Shown: positions 1 to 11,901, numbered from the stretch's first letter. The stretch is DNA of 56,372 bases from Auxenochlorella pyrenoidosa (GCA_001430745.1 KQ482042.1:655106-711477); one strand, 5' to 3'. Notes: generated by a model from the letters alone, not told the origin. Numbers and translations: made by a program.

Positions 1-200
1 ATCGCTTCGCCACCTGCCGGCCTTTCGCCCGCTGGCTCGCCACCTTCACCACCCTCCATCGCTTCGCCACCTGCCGGCCTTTTGCCCGCTGGCTCGCCCC
101 CTCCCCTGCCCTCCCCCACCGCCCCACCCTCCATCGCTTCGCCACCTGCCGGCCTTTCGCCCGCTGGCTCGCCCCCTCCCCCGCCCTCCCCAGCCGCCAC
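1..200 (+). repeat. Coding minisatellite in the HTG1 linker
   Basis: A unit starting atcgcttcgccacctgccgg recurs at 1, 58 and 133, with spacings of 57 and 75 bases, both multiples of three. It encodes the repeated Ile-Ala-Ser-Pro-Pro-Ala-Gly motif of the linker. It probably continues left of the window. Confidence 0.9.
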
Positions 201-2025
201 TGGGTCTCCCTCCCCGGCAATCATCGTCAGGGGCGTGCAAGACTTGGGGCCGCCCTCCCCAGGTGGCACCTTCATTCCCTTCACCCCTGCTTCCCCCGGC
301 CCCACCCCTCCGACCGGCACGTTCATCCCCTTTACCCCCGCCGCGCCGCCACCTCCGCGCACTAGCCGCATGCCTCCCCCCTCGCCCTCGCTGCCCCCCT
401 CGCCTGCCGGCGGCATTGTTGTTATCGGAGTCAAAGACGTGTCTCCGCCCTCATCGGCCTCGCCTCCGCCCCCCTCTCCTTCTTCTGGCTTTGTGCCCAC
501 ACCACCTGCATCCTCTCCTTCCCTGGGGGGCAGCCTTGAGCTAGGCGGCAGTCCAACGCTCTCCCCGCCCGCCACTCTGGGGGGCAGCCCCGAGCTAGGC
601 GGCAGTCCGACGCCCTCTACCCCTTCCACTCTGGGGGGTAGCCCGTCGCCAAGTCAAAGCGGTGAGTGGCAGTCGGTGTGAACTGTAGGTGTCCGCACAA
701 ATACCGTCCTCTCTGCGCTCCCGCCGCGCAGGCCAGGTAGTTGTCCATTGTACTGGGTTCTGTGGCTGCACAGCGCCTGAAAAGAGCTGCCCACAGGTTG
801 CCACGCTGGCTGCCGCGCTCGCAACTGGCTCCTCCTTCCCCCGGCCTTTGCAGCCCCGCCTGCGCCCCCAGGCGCCACGATAGTTACTTACATTGCGCTT
901 GGGCAGCTGGTGGCCACGTGTCGGGAGTGGGACACAGCTGCCGCTAACTGGACGATCGGAGGGACAAAGTATGGTGAGCTAGGGGAGCAGGCTGAGCAGG
1001 CTGTACAGGGCGCAGCCTGGGCAATGCTGGGAGGAGGAGAGGCCAGCCGACTGGGGTTGAGCTGATTGGGGATAAGCAGCGGCCTGTGTCGATGGGCGCC
1101 AGCGCACGCTTGGCTTTGCATGCCAGAAGGCATGCGCCGCCCCGCGGTGCAGCGCAACAGCCCCGCCCTTGCCTGCTGCCGCCGCTGCTGCCCTGCAGAT
1201 GCGAGCGGCTCAGCTCAGCCCGACAGCGGGGAGGTTCAGCAGCTGATCCAGCTGATCTGCAATAATACCACCACTGGTGGTGAGCGTGGCCTGTGCATGG
1301 CAGTGGCGCCGTGCAGAACAGCCTCTTGGTGGGGCCTGGTCGTTCAGGCTTGAGGCTTGCTTTTGCCGGGGCCACACCTGCCCTTTCTCTGGAGGATTTG
1401 CCCATCTGTGGCATTTGCCTCCGCCTTCGTCCCACTGTGCTGCAGCCAAACAGTTTCTCCAGGACATTCGGCAGGGCGGCGCTGCCGCCGAGGTTGCGGT
1501 CGCCGCCTACACCGAAGCAGACTGCAGGCCGCAGGCGATGCGGGCGTACTCGGTAAGCCAACAGCCTTGCTTGGCTGTGAGGCTCCAGCTCCAGTCAGGT
1601 GCAGTCTGCATGTTGGCGCAAGATGGCGAGGCCAGCGCCAGCATACTGACTCGAGCAGTCGTCGCCCGCAACATCAGCGTTGCATGGCCCCGCCTTGCCC
1701 TGCAGCTGGCGATCTCGGTGGAGAACAGCGGGGACCCATCTGACCTGCCCGACGTTACCAGGTGCGCAAGTGCTTGCACCCCGAACGATGCTTAATCTAC
1801 AGGTCAGGCCCTGCAACAGGCCAGCAAGTTCTTGTTGACTCGCATATGCCCCCATCCACCCACGCCGTCTGCTCTTGCCTCCACCCCCGCCGCAGCTGGT
1901 TTCAAAACTTTGTCCAGGCGGCCGACTCCATTGGGTTTGCAGTGTGTGCCTCTGTTGCGCTCGTATCAGAGGATGGCTCCCAGGTGTTCCAGGAGCAGCA
2001 GCTGCACACGGGCCAGCAGCAGTAG
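1..2025 (+). CDS. HTG1: secreted Pro/Ser-rich single-module protein, 5' partial
   Basis: Six exons read in one frame: <1-661, 872-973, 1199-1279, 1446-1552, 1706-1761, 1896-2025 (378 codons plus stop; intron phases 1,1,1,0,2). The signal-peptide exon lies left of the window. Residues 1-220 are a Pro/Ser/Gly-rich linker with a tandem repeat around IASPPAGLSPAGSPP; the rest is one HTG module with its four Cys in VATCREWD, QLICNN, TEADC and AVCASVAL and the ending QLHTGQQQ-stop. The intron that splits most modules into 128+58 exons lies at a different place here (81+107), and the last two exons of other members are fused (130 = 46+84). Function unknown; secretion is inferred from the rest of the family. 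Exon boundaries are well supported by GT-AG sites and homology to neighbours. Confidence 0.8.
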
Positions 2026-2340
2026 AGGACAGCCCTTTGCTTCCGGCGGCCTCCTCTGGGGGCGGATTGTGTGCTGCCGCAGCGGGAGCAGCAGCTGGCC
2101 GCCAGCTACCTTGAGCGATGTATGAATGCGTCTGTGTCTGCTGAGAACTTTTGTGTGACTTATGCTCTGTCAAACCCGCTGCACCTCATCGAAAGGTTCA
2201 CAAGGGGAGGGCAGTCGAGGGCGGGAGGTGAGCGGGCGCTGCGCTGCGTATCGCTGTTCTGCTGAGGTCTCTGCTGCTCAGGCTTCTGTTCTCGCATGTT
2301 CCATGTTTTGGCGACAGCATAGCTAGCAGGACAGCTCATA
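2026..2340. other. Intergenic HTG1-HTG2
   Basis: Holds the 3' end of HTG1 and the promoter side of HTG2. I see no additional gene and no clear TATA element. Confidence 0.6.
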
Positions 2341-3679
2341 ATGAGATACACAGATTCTCTTGCTGCTGTCGTTCTGCTGTTTGTATGTGCAGTCTGCGTC
2401 TGTAGCCTGAGCTTTGACGAGGTGGGCACACGCATCTGGGAACGTGCTCTATGAACTCTGCACCGATACAACCAGAAAATAAGACACTCCAGGCAGGCCT
2501 AAGACTCCCTGCTCCTGCTGCAGACCTCGGCTTGCTCCAGGGGGAACCCTTGAGCTCCATATGCGGCTGCAAAACACACCGGCGGCAGCAGGGCGCTGCT
2601 GCAGCGCCCGTCAGCCGCCAGCGAAGGCAGCGGCGACTCCTCCGCTCCGCCGCCAACTGTGCTTCCGCTCGCTCCTTCAGGCCCTGGTGGCGCCTCTGTT
2701 GGACAGACTGGCACAACTGGGGGCACTGCCGTGGAGAGCGGGCCAAAAGGGGGTGCGGCGGCAGGTGCGCAGGCCGCGTGCTGCCTTGTGCACCTTGACC
2801 AGCCGTCGCTCCTCCTGCCTGCGCTGCGACCCCGCCTCCCTCCCGCGCTGCAGGGCCACGACTGCACACAGCCACGGTGTTCGACTACTTCCTGGCTCCT
2901 TGTTTCGAGTTTGATGACGCTACCCAGGAGTGGAATACGACTGATGGGCTGCTGTACAGTGAGTGCTGGCAAGGGCTGACAGAGCCTGCTGTCCAGATTG
3001 CCGGACGCGGCATCCAATGCTGTGGCACCCTGACATCTTACACAATCGCTGGCTGACCCTACCCGTGTCACACGGTTGCATGCCGCAATTGAGCAACCAC
3101 ATGTCGCTTGCATCAATCCCAGTGCAGGCGCTGCCGGCGGCACAGTGCCCGCTCGCTCCAGCTTTGAGCAGCTAGCGGACACCATCTGCGAGAACCCCGT
3201 CTACGGCAGCCAGCTCCTCATTGACGCGGTGTCGGGGCCTCCCAGGCAGCCGAGGGGGCTGCTGCGCTGTTCTCGGCGCCCTGCTTCGACTTCAGCACCG
3301 GGCGGCCGGGGTTGCCGGCTGCCTTCCGTGCCGCCGTCCTCACCATCTCTGACCCAGACAACCCAGCCCCACTGAAAAGGTGCGCTGCAAAAGCGCTCCT
3401 GTCGCTAGGGGTGCACCCCTGGGCCTGCACATATGCTGCCATGGAAACGGCGCCACTTATTCTGGGCTGCAGGTTGGGCAGTCAGCCTGGGCTGCCTGCC
3501 CTGGGGTCTGATCCCAGCACCGCCCCGCCCTCTCCTGCTGTCCGGTCAGCTGGCTGGCAAGCTTTGTGCAGGCGGCGGATGCCATTGGGGTGCCCGTGTG
3601 TGTCAGCATGGCGCTGCTGGACCAGCCGGGGGGCAGCGTGGTGGAGCAGCACCAGTACCACACAGGAGCAGGGGTTTGA
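2341..3679 (+). CDS. HTG2: secreted single-module protein with a 1-base frameshift
   Basis: Exons 2341-2421, 2605-2764, 2854-2958, 3128-3379, 3550-3679. Exon 1 encodes a 27-residue signal peptide (MRYTDSLAAVVLLFV start). Exon 2 is the linker; exons 3-5 are one HTG module with Cys in APCFEFD, TICENP, APCFDF and VCVSMAL and the ending HQYHTGAGV-stop. The exons sum to 728 bases, one short of a multiple of three. The break is in exon 4: up to about 3233 the frame reads SQLLIDAVSG, and after the gggg at 3234-3237 the family reading (ASQAAEGAAALFSAPC) continues in the next frame, so one G seems to be missing. Either a sequencing or assembly error in a homopolymer or a recent null allele. Exon 4 also fuses three exons that are separate in HTG3-5. 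Confidence 0.7.
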
Positions 3680-4202
3680 GGCGCCGTGAGGCTGGTGAGG
3701 GCATGCTGCTGCGTGTCCATGGGGAGGCCCTCTCCAGCTTTCGATGCAGGGGCTCACTGACATGCCTTCCGCTCCTACCCACTCTGTCCCAGGCATGTAC
3801 TGCCGTTTATATGTACTTGCAACCCAGCTGCCAGGCGCTCAGCACGACAAACATCCACCTGGGCAGCAGGCATCAGCATGTCGGGCTTGTGCTGTATCGG
3901 TTGACTGCCACCATCCATCTGTAATCAACCCTGCCCAGCAGATGCTGTCATCCTCTTGTGCTCATCTCCCACATCCCTTGTGATTAGGCTGCACTCTGGC
4001 AAGCCAACAAACAATTGAGGGGGCGCTGCAGCAGGGGAGGGACTGGTACCTCAGTCGTGCTGTGCCCGCCGACCGCCGACGAGCCTTCCTGGCCAACCAA
4101 CCCTGCCCCTGCCTCAGCTCTACGGCCTCGAGGTGCCAAGAAGTCAACCTCGCAGCTTAGTGTGCTCGAGTTTGGTGGGCTCGGCAAGCCGACAGAACGG
4201 AC
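3680..4202. other. Intergenic HTG2-HTG3
   Basis: Contains a TGTAA at 3920-3924, a plausible polyadenylation signal for HTG2. Nothing else recognised. Confidence 0.5.
3920..3924 (+). promoter_or_regulatory. Putative polyadenylation signal TGTAA (HTG2)
   Basis: TGTAA about 240 bases after the HTG2 stop. TGTAA is the usual polyadenylation signal in chlorophyte algae. Confidence 0.4.
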
Positions 4203-6872
4203 ATGAAGGCACGGCTAGCTGTCGGCCTTGGCGCCCTCCTCCTGCTTGCAGGCTGTGCAGCAGGCAGGGCAGCACAGCAGGTAGGAGCGTTTGAGCCCAG
4301 CGCTCGCCCTGCACCCGATAGTGGTCCGCAGGCGCCTCTGCCTGCCGCAGGCTTGCCGCTGCTAGCTTTGAGCTCGTGTCATGCGCCATGAGTCATGCCT
4401 GCAATGTGGCCTCACTGTTGGCCGAACCTCCAATTCTGCTTTGAACCAGATGAACGAGCTTCCATGCAATGTGCGCAGGAGATTGTCGATGCTGCTGACA
4501 GCAGCTGGAGGCGCGAACTGCTGCAGCGCCCCTCCACTATGTTGCTGCCTGGGACGTCTCCCGGGGGTGCCTCCCCATCTCCTAGCTCTCCCAGCCCTTC
4601 ATCTCCCCGCCCCTCCTCCCCCAGCCCTTCTTCTCCCAGCCCCTCCTCGCCCAGACCCTCCTCGCCAAGCCCCTCCTCTCCTAGTCCTTCTCCTCCCATC
4701 CCGTCGTCCCCATCGCCCTCTTCCCCCAGCCCCAGCGTCACGTCACCCTCTCCCTCCGCCTCACCCACCCCCTCTGTGCCAACCACAGTGCCAAGTGAGT
4801 GATGCTATGCTGCATGGCATTGCATGCATGGCCGCAGTCAGCAGGAACTGGCCCAGTTAACGGGGGTTCCTTTCACCTGCCTGCCAGGATACAGCGTGGA
4901 CGCGCTGCCCTGTTGAGCCAATTCCTCAGCAGGCGCGATCCGCCTCCTGCCCTGCAGGCTCGCTGCCCGCAAGCGCGGAGCTGATCAGCTACCTCGCGTG
5001 AGGGGCTGCAGACCGCCCACTGTTGCAGCGCACGCTGTGCGCTGCATGCTGAGCAGCTGGTCTGTGTCGCAAGTTCCGTTGCGGATAGACAGACTTTAAG
5101 CCCAAACAAGCAAGCTGGCACCTTGTCTTGGCCAGCTGGTCCAGATGAAGCCTTGGGCCTGTGTTCCAAGTTCTGCTGTCTGTTGCGGTCACGACAGTCC
5201 GTAAAAACAGCGGGCAAAGCAACACACCACCTGTTAATGGCTCCTTCTGCTGCCAATAGGACCCGTGAACAGAGCCCCCCCAAGCCCCCCCCCCCCCCCT
5301 CCCCCCTCGCAGGTACGGGTCCCTGGTCACCACGTGCCGCACGTTTGACACCGCCCGGGAGGACTGGATCCGCGGCAAGACCCGCTACGGTGAGGTGCAG
5401 GCACCGCGTGCTGGGCTGAGCAGCTGGCTCGCTGGTTGCCCTTCCCGCACCCAGCATCACCCTCTGATCTTGTGTACGCCACAGTGCTGGGGGCAAGCGC
5501 CCATTCCAGTGCAGACGGGGCATTGAGCAGTGCCCCGCTGAGGCTGCGTCTTGCGCCCTGTGCAGATGCCAAGGGCAGCACTGTGCCCAGCGCCTCCGAC
5601 GTCACCGCCCTGGAGTCCCTCATCTGCTCCAACCAAAAGGCCGCAGCCAAGCAGATTGTCTCGGCAGTGGAGGCCGGCGGCTCCCAGGCGCAGGTGGGCA
5701 GGCGCGGCCGGTGACCATGCCTGCTGTCGTGTCGCCCCGCAGGGCAGGCGCAGGGCGGCGTGCATGTGTGCACCGCACGCAGTGAGCCTCGAGCTGAGGG
5801 CTGCACCGAGTTCAACACCAGGAAACGCCTGTCTGCAGCCGGCCAGCAGGCTTCAAGTGATGGGCCACAGCAGTATGGACAGCCAGGCTTACCTGCCTGG
5901 CCGTGCCTTTCCTCTGCCCCGCACAGGTGGCCGTCTACGCGCTGCTGAATGCCGATTGTCCCTCATCTACTGGCGGCTCCCTTTCTCCCGTGTCCAGGAC
6001 CTGTGAGGGGCTCATCGAGGGTGCTCAGGGAATGTCCAAAAGGGCGGGTGTGGGTGGCCTGCCTTCACCCAATGGGCAGCGCGCCACCCTGCACCTCTGG
6101 GAGCCTGCAATGGCTTCTTCACACCCGCCCTGGAGCCTAGCCTACAAGACGGGGCAGGGAGCTAATCCCTCGCGTGCCCACCTTGCATGTTTCACGCACA
6201 GACGACTACGCAATCAGCGCCATCAACAGCGGCGACCCCGCCGACCTGTCTGCCACACAGGAGTGAGCAGGCGGGGTGCAGGAGGGCGAGCAACGGAGCA
6301 CTCATCCGCCAGCCCGGCTGGCACGCTGAGCTGTTAGCCGCGTGCTGCCCAGCTGACGCCGCAGGCCCGCCCTCACCTGCTGCCCAACCCTGCCTGCAGC
6401 TGGTTTGGGAACTTTGTGGCCGCTGCCGATGCTGTGGGCACCCCGGTGAGCCTCACATGCGGGACTGTGCCTGGGTCAGCCTGCCAAAAGGATCCCTGCT
6501 CGAACACTGCCACCCTCTACAACCCATCATGCCGACAGCAACCCCTGCACCATTTACCCCCTCTCCTACCCCGTTGCAGGTCTGTGTCACGGTGAGGGCG
6601 CTGCTGTTCCTGCCTAGGCTCCGTGGGCTGCCCTCCTGCCCGACAGCAGCTACGCGCAGCAGTGGTCTTGTGCTGCCAGCTCGATCCCATGGCCTGGTAT
6701 GGCTGCCGCGCCACTTGCATGGCAGCGCCAGCAGCTTGCCCGGCTGGCATCTCCCCGTTTGGGTGCGTACTGGGAGGTGAGCAGTCTTTCCCTTCTGCAG
6801 GTGGACATCTACGACCCGGACGCCAAGGAGGTGCTGTACACCCAGGACCTCCACACAGGCAGCCAGGTGTAG
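4203..6872 (+). CDS. HTG3: secreted Ser-Pro-rich single-module protein
   Basis: Ten exons: 4203-4280, 4479-4794, 4958-4997, 5313-5389, 5566-5693, 5927-6002, 6202-6262, 6400-6445, 6580-6591, 6801-6872 (906 bases, 301 aa). The start MKARLAVGLGALLLLAGCAA is a clear signal peptide. Exon 2 carries the basic-Leu-Leu-Gln motif (WRRELLQRP) followed by about 80 residues of Ser-Pro repeats, as in algal hydroxyproline-rich glycoproteins. Exons 3-10 form the module: TTCRTFD, LICSNQ, NADCPSS and VCVT hold the Cys, and it ends DLHTGSQV-stop. Exon lengths 40-77-128-76-61-46 match HTG4 and HTG5. Exon 9 is a 12-base micro-exon (Val-Cys-Val-Thr) carrying the fourth Cys; the corresponding sequence is part of one 78-84 base exon in HTG4 and HTG5. 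Extracellular role inferred. Confidence 0.85.
5064..5115. repeat. 52-base dispersed repeat, copy 1 (HTG3 intron 3)
   Basis: Starts gtgtcgcaagttcc and ends caaacaagcaagc. A second copy at 15625-15676, same orientation, matches at 50 of 52 positions. On the minus strand both copies translate to a similar peptide (LGxKSVYPQxNLRH), so it may be a remnant of a mobile-element or gene coding region. Confidence 0.75.
6580..6591 (+). other. 12-base micro-exon of HTG3
   Basis: Flanked by ccgttgcag and gtgagg. It encodes Val-Cys-Val-Thr in phase 0; without it the module would lose its fourth conserved Cys. Confidence 0.75.
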
Positions 6873-7463
6873 GGAGCTCAGCGACGGCGCCGCACAAGCC
6901 ACGCTAGCAGCTGAACAGGCCTTCAGAGTCGGCTGGTGGCAGGCGCGCCCGCATCCCGTGGCAGCTGTCCTGTGGGACTGCATGTGCACCTTCCAGGCTG
7001 CAGTTGCCCACTGCATCAGCCCTGAATAGGCGGGCACTGCCCCCCATCCTTGCCCTCATGGAACCTACCCGCCGCCCAATTGCGGCTAACATGAATGCCC
7101 ACATGCCACATTCATTGGCCATGTCGATGGCTCCTGTTATCTAAGTGCAATTCCGTGCAGCTTGTGTGCACGCTCTCCCTCCACCAATGCAAGGCATTGC
7201 CAGCTGACCAGACAGCTGTAAGCAAGGGCAGAAGGTGCCTGGCTGATGCACTGTCAGATGTGATACAGGGAAGGCCAGTAGGCACATCTTGTCAGCTGCA
7301 CGCTGACCCTGCTGCGCCCTACCTACCTTGGAAGGCTCCCGGGGCCTGCAGCTCCTCCCGTCAACCATGCTGGTCCCCTCAGAAATGCACGCCAGCCTCC
7401 CTTCCTTGAATTCAAGGGGTCTGCAGGTTCCCCAGTTGAGGAGCGCTCCCTGCTCTGCACGGA
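6873..7463. other. Intergenic HTG3-HTG4
   Basis: About 590 bases without a supportable gene; 3' end of HTG3 and upstream region of HTG4. Confidence 0.6.
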
Positions 7464-9397
7464 ATGTCGAAGCAGCTCTGTTATGGTATCCTACTTCTCC
7501 TGCTGGCTGCTGCTCAGGTGAGGGGAGGCTGCAGTGCCCGTCTCAGAATCAGTTGGAGACCTGCACTGGTGGCGGCGACGGCAGCGGTGATGGAAGCAGC
7601 AGCCCGCACAGTCAGGGACTGTGCCTGCACAGATTGTCAAAGCCATCATCGATGGGATGCAAGCAGCGCCTGGCGGGCCTGCACTTTTGCTGAGTGCAGG
7701 GCGCACGAGGCATCGGGTCCGACCGGCAGCGGCGCACGCTCCTCCAAGCCCTGCCCCCTGGGCGGCGCCTGCAGAGCAGCTTGACTGTCGACGTCGATCT
7801 TGCAGGAGTCCCTGCCTCCCCGCCACCGGTGGAGCAGCCAGCAGTTCCAACTGCAGCAGCTAGTGCAGTGGCAAAGAATGGTGGGGAGCCGCATGCGGAG
7901 GTGTTTGGCTGAGGTAGCAGGCACTGGCAGCTATCCTTGAATTGCATCAGGGTTGCGTTTGACAGTCCGAATTGATCCCCTGTGCTTCCGTCACCCTGGT
8001 GCAGGAACATTTCCCAGCTCTGCCACGCTGGAGACTTATTTTGCGTAAGATGGCCTGCTAGTTGGCTAGCCAGAGGCAGATCAAGACATGAGCGGAGCGC
8101 TGCTTCTCTGGATCTTCTGCACAGTGGCCACGCTGTCCCCTCAAGAGCGCCGCGTTTGGCCTGCCGACTCGCAGGTACGGAGACGAGAAGGCCACCTGCT
8201 ACGTCTACGATGCCCAGACTGAGCACTGGAAGCGCAGCGATCTGCAGTACGGTGCGCCCTGCATGCTGTGCCTGACAATGGCAGGCCTCATGAGACCCAG
8301 CGCACCACCAGGCAGCTTAAAGTAGAAGGCTGGACAATCCTCGCCCCTCGCTAGACCAGTTTGTCAAAGGCTGCGGAAGAAGTGCTATGGCGGCACCCAG
8401 CCTGCCCATCTGCCAACTATCCTCTTTTTGCTGCAGACGCAAGGGGATCCACCGCTCCGCCTGTCTCGGATGTTGAGCCGATCATTCAGCTGCTCTGCTC
8501 AGACCCCGAGGCAGGCGCCAAGCGCTTTGCCAGAGATATCCAGGCCGGCGGCGCGCAAGCGCAGGTGCACGCTGGGTCCACCACAGCGCCCGCAGCATGC
8601 CAACTGTGTGGTTGCGAGAGGCACCCTGCTGGCCGGCCTCATGTTTGTGTCGTGGATGCGCTCACGGCGAATGGCCCCCATACTGCAGGTGGCTATCTAT
8701 GCAATGCTGAATGCAGACCAGTGCCTGGCGGCGCGGGACTCGGCATGTGAGGCCTCGGGCAGGGATGGGTGCGGTTGGATGAATGGATGAGACACGGCCA
8801 GAATGTCCAGCAGTCTGCTGCAGGCCGACGGTGGGCCATCGGTATGATAAGCAGGCCGCCCGCATAAAAGATGCAACCCTGTAGGTTGAGTAAAAATTTT
8901 GCACACTGTCGCCTGCAGGGGACCTTGCAGAGTCAACGGTCGTGACCGGGGACCCAGCCGACTTGCCCGCCGTGAGACAGTGAGTTGCCATGGGGCCGAC
9001 ATGCAACAAGGCTACGGACTGACATGCAAATGCGAGGGCAAGCTGTCGGATGTGGGCGCCACACTTGCTGCCCCGTGCATGCGCTCAACATGCCCTCCCA
9101 CCGCTGTGACAACCGCCTTTGCCCATCGTGCCCTGCACGCAGGTGGTACGCAAGCATGGTGGCCGCTGCAGATGCTGTGGACATTCCAGTGAGTGCTCAC
9201 TTCCTACAATGGCAGCCTGCCTTCAGGTCCTGCTACTCAAGCTGTTGGAGCGCGCCCGTGCACGCCACCATGCACCATACCCTCTCAAATCCCTGCTCCC
9301 CCTCCTCTGCCTGACGCAGTCCTGCGCAAGCTTGGCAGTTTACGATGCCGGCGATCTCCTTGCCCTGGAGTCTCTGCACACAGGCACCGAGGTGTAG
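7464..9397 (+). CDS. HTG4: secreted single-module protein
   Basis: Nine exons: 7464-7517, 7700-7880, 8005-8044, 8175-8251, 8437-8564, 8689-8746, 8919-8979, 9143-9188, 9320-9397 (723 bases, 240 aa). The signal peptide is MSKQLCYGILLLLLAAAQ. Exon 2 has the QRRTLLQ motif and a Pro/Ala linker, less Ser-Pro-rich than HTG3. The module keeps all four Cys (ATCYVYD, QLLCSDP, NADQC, SCASLAV), the Trp and Tyr of the first subdomain (HWKRSDLQYG) and the ending SLHTGTEV-stop. The exon lengths 40, 77, 128, 61 and 46 equal those of HTG3, strong evidence for the model and for tandem duplication. The donor of exon 2 (aatG|gtgggg) is chosen by phase. Function unknown, secreted by inference. Confidence 0.83.
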
Positions 9398-9751
9398 ACG
9401 CGTCGATGCTGGGAGAGACAGCCGGCATGTGTGGGAGAGGCGGGTGCTGCTCACACGCCCTTGCCCATCCTCAGCCCTCCTTCTCAGTTGCCGCTGCCAG
9501 TGCTTCTGGCTTGTGAAGAACGTTGAGATTCATGCTGATGATTTTGCCGCTCACGGTACATGTGATGCCTGTTCAGTGCTAGTACAATACAGCAGCTTGT
9601 GAAGGGGAGCTATGGGGCACCAGTGCTGCTGCTGTGCTCCGCTGTGCCGCTGGGATGTTTCACTGAAGCTGCCCCGCTCGGGGCCTCTCGATCTGAATCG
9701 GTTCAAAGCTGTGAGCAACCTTCACGTAATTCCCTGCTCGCTCTGGAAGCC
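9398..9751. other. Intergenic HTG4-HTG5
   Basis: No gene seen; 3' end of HTG4 and upstream region of HTG5. Confidence 0.6.
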
Positions 9752-11901
9752 ATGCGCGTTCGGCTCGCTCTGACTCTGTTGCTGGTGGCCGCCTCAGCTC
9801 ACGGTTGCCTGGTGAGGAGGGCAGCTCTAACACGGAGAGGTTTCGTTGAAAGGTTGCCTGCAGCAATGGGAAGGCGAACAGGCACCGTCAGCGTCGCTGG
9901 TGCCGCCGGTGCCGCCGTTTCTGAACCCTGGGAGCGAGGCAAGCGGGGTGACTGCAAATGGTTCCACCATATGCGCTCCCACTACAGTTCCCATTGCATG
10001 CATGTATTTCTGGTGTAAAAGCGACTTGCCCGCTTAAATGACCTGTGCCTGCTGCAGGCGCGCAGCAGTGCCGGCGCCCACATCGCCGGCGGCAAGCGCC
10101 GGCTGCTGCAGACAAGGCCTTGCACCCTGTGCCTGCCGGGGGCTGCTCCGGCTGCCTCTCCATCACTGCCGACATCGCCTCTGCCCACCGAGTCATCTCC
10201 TTCACCCATAGAGATATCTCCCGAACTATCCCCCGAGCCTGCCTCTCCTCCGTCGCCGACAGAAGTTGAGGGCCCTGCTCCTCCCGCTGGTGGGTGCGCT
10301 TCTCTGCCACTGCATGGCTCCAGTATGCCACAGGACACGATTTTCGAAAGGATGCTGCTGTTCATTGCTGGGGGCCCTGCTAACTTCGGCCCTGCTGCTG
10401 ACCGCTCCCATGCCCTCCGCAGGCGCCTATCCAAGCTCTGCCCTGCTGGTTCATCATCTCAGGTAGGAGTGCATTGCAAACTCCAGTGGCAGAGACTGGT
10501 CCACACTGCCAGCAGCCCCTGTGCCAAACAAGCCCTTGCGCACCTGTTGGCAGCATGCGCAGGGTGCCTCCGCTGGAAATTGTCTCGCCATCCTGTTCCG
10601 CTCCCTGCAGTTATGGAGACCTCACGACCACATGCCCCTCGTTCGAAGACGGAAAAGTGGAGCCGCGGCAGGGTGGTTTACGGTGGGTTCGCCGACAGCG
10701 CTGAGCCGGCATGGGTTGTTGTTTGCCTTTACATTTGTTGTTTACATACCAGCCTTTCTCAGTCACCACAGGCTGTGAGACATGTGCATGAACGGGTGCA
10801 GGCAGCTGGTCCGGCACAAGCTCTGCACACACTGCTGGACTGCACCCCACCCACTGGCCTCTGCCCCCTCTGCACAGATGCCACCGGCAAGGGGGACATC
10901 AGCCTGCCTGCAGTGCAGGAGCTGGCAGAGCTCATCTGCTCAGACCCCAAGCCCGCGGGCAGGCGCATTTGGCAGGATGTGGAGGCCGGCGCCACACAAG
11001 CGCAGGTCAGGCAGGCTCGGCAAGCGACACCTCTTGTCCTTGCTGCACGTCCACTCTGAGCTGGATGCCAGCCTGCGCTGCTTTTTCTGAGCTGTGGCTG
11101 GCCACTGCCTGCTTGAAAAAGGCGGGCCGGCCTTTTGCGGTCGGTAGGGACGGCCAGTGCAGTGACGGTCAACAACCCTGCTGCAAGCTGCGCCCTCCCT
11201 TGGCACCCCGTGAATGCAGAGTGCCGCATACGCCCTGTTCAAGGCGGCACGCTGTCAGTCTGCCACAGACAGAGCATGTGAGAATGTGCGTTCTGACACG
11301 GTGGCAGGAAGCGCCAGCAAGTGACTCGATGCTTGCACGCATTGCAGCTGGTTGGCCGGCTGTCTGACTAGCACCTGCATCCCGCTGTGCACCTCAGCCT
11401 GCTGAACCGCCTTCCCTTCAGACGCGTATGCTGTGGAGGCCGTGTCCAGCGGCGATCCCGCCGAGCGGTCGGATGTTCAGGAGTGAGGGGCCACCAGACC
11501 TGCTCTCCAATGTGGCCTGGGGTGCAGGGCCTGTGCAGCCAGCCAGCTGGGGCTCGTGCCGCTGCTGTGGACTTGCGCTGGTCATTCTAGAGGTCTGTCC
11601 CCCTGTCTGCAGCTGGTTCAGCAACCTGGTGGAGGCGGCCAACTTTGTGGGCATCCCGGTGAGGCAGGGGCACTCAACGATTCGGTGGGGGGCGCCATAG
11701 CAGAGCTGTGCTGGTGATCCTGCTGCGCCACCTTGCCTTCGGCACACGAGCTACTGCTGGCCAGCAGCAGCAGCACAGCTTCCTGACCGCCAAGCCCCGT
11801 GCCCCCCCCCCCTTCAGATGTGCGTGGTGCTTGCGGTGTACGACCCAGACGCCCAGCAGGTGCTGCGCACGCAGGAGCTGCACACCGGCACCTCGCTGTG
11901 A
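9752..11901 (+). pseudogene. HTG5: secreted single-module protein, probably disrupted by a 5-base deletion
   Basis: Exons 9752-9811, 10058-10289, 10423-10462, 10611-10682, 10878-11005, 11220-11277, 11422-11482, 11613-11658, 11818-11901. The signal peptide MRVRLALTLLLVAASAHG is intact. Exon 2 has GGKRRLLQ and a Pro/Ser/Glu linker. Module Cys lie in TTCPSFED, ELICSDP, KAARC and MCVVLAV; end ELHTGTSL-stop. Every module exon has the length seen in HTG4 except exon 4, 72 instead of 77 bases: frame holds to CPSFEDG, then the family Trp/Tyr block (KWSRGRVVYG) is found in another frame. The exons sum to 781 bases, not a multiple of three. An alternative donor at 10673 would restore frame but drop the conserved Trp and Tyr, so a shortened product cannot be excluded. 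Confidence 0.7.

Noticed and set aside
888..1561. Long minus-strand open frames opposite HTG1
   Set aside because: Stop-free only because of high GC; they cross the introns of the + gene and lack splice or family evidence.
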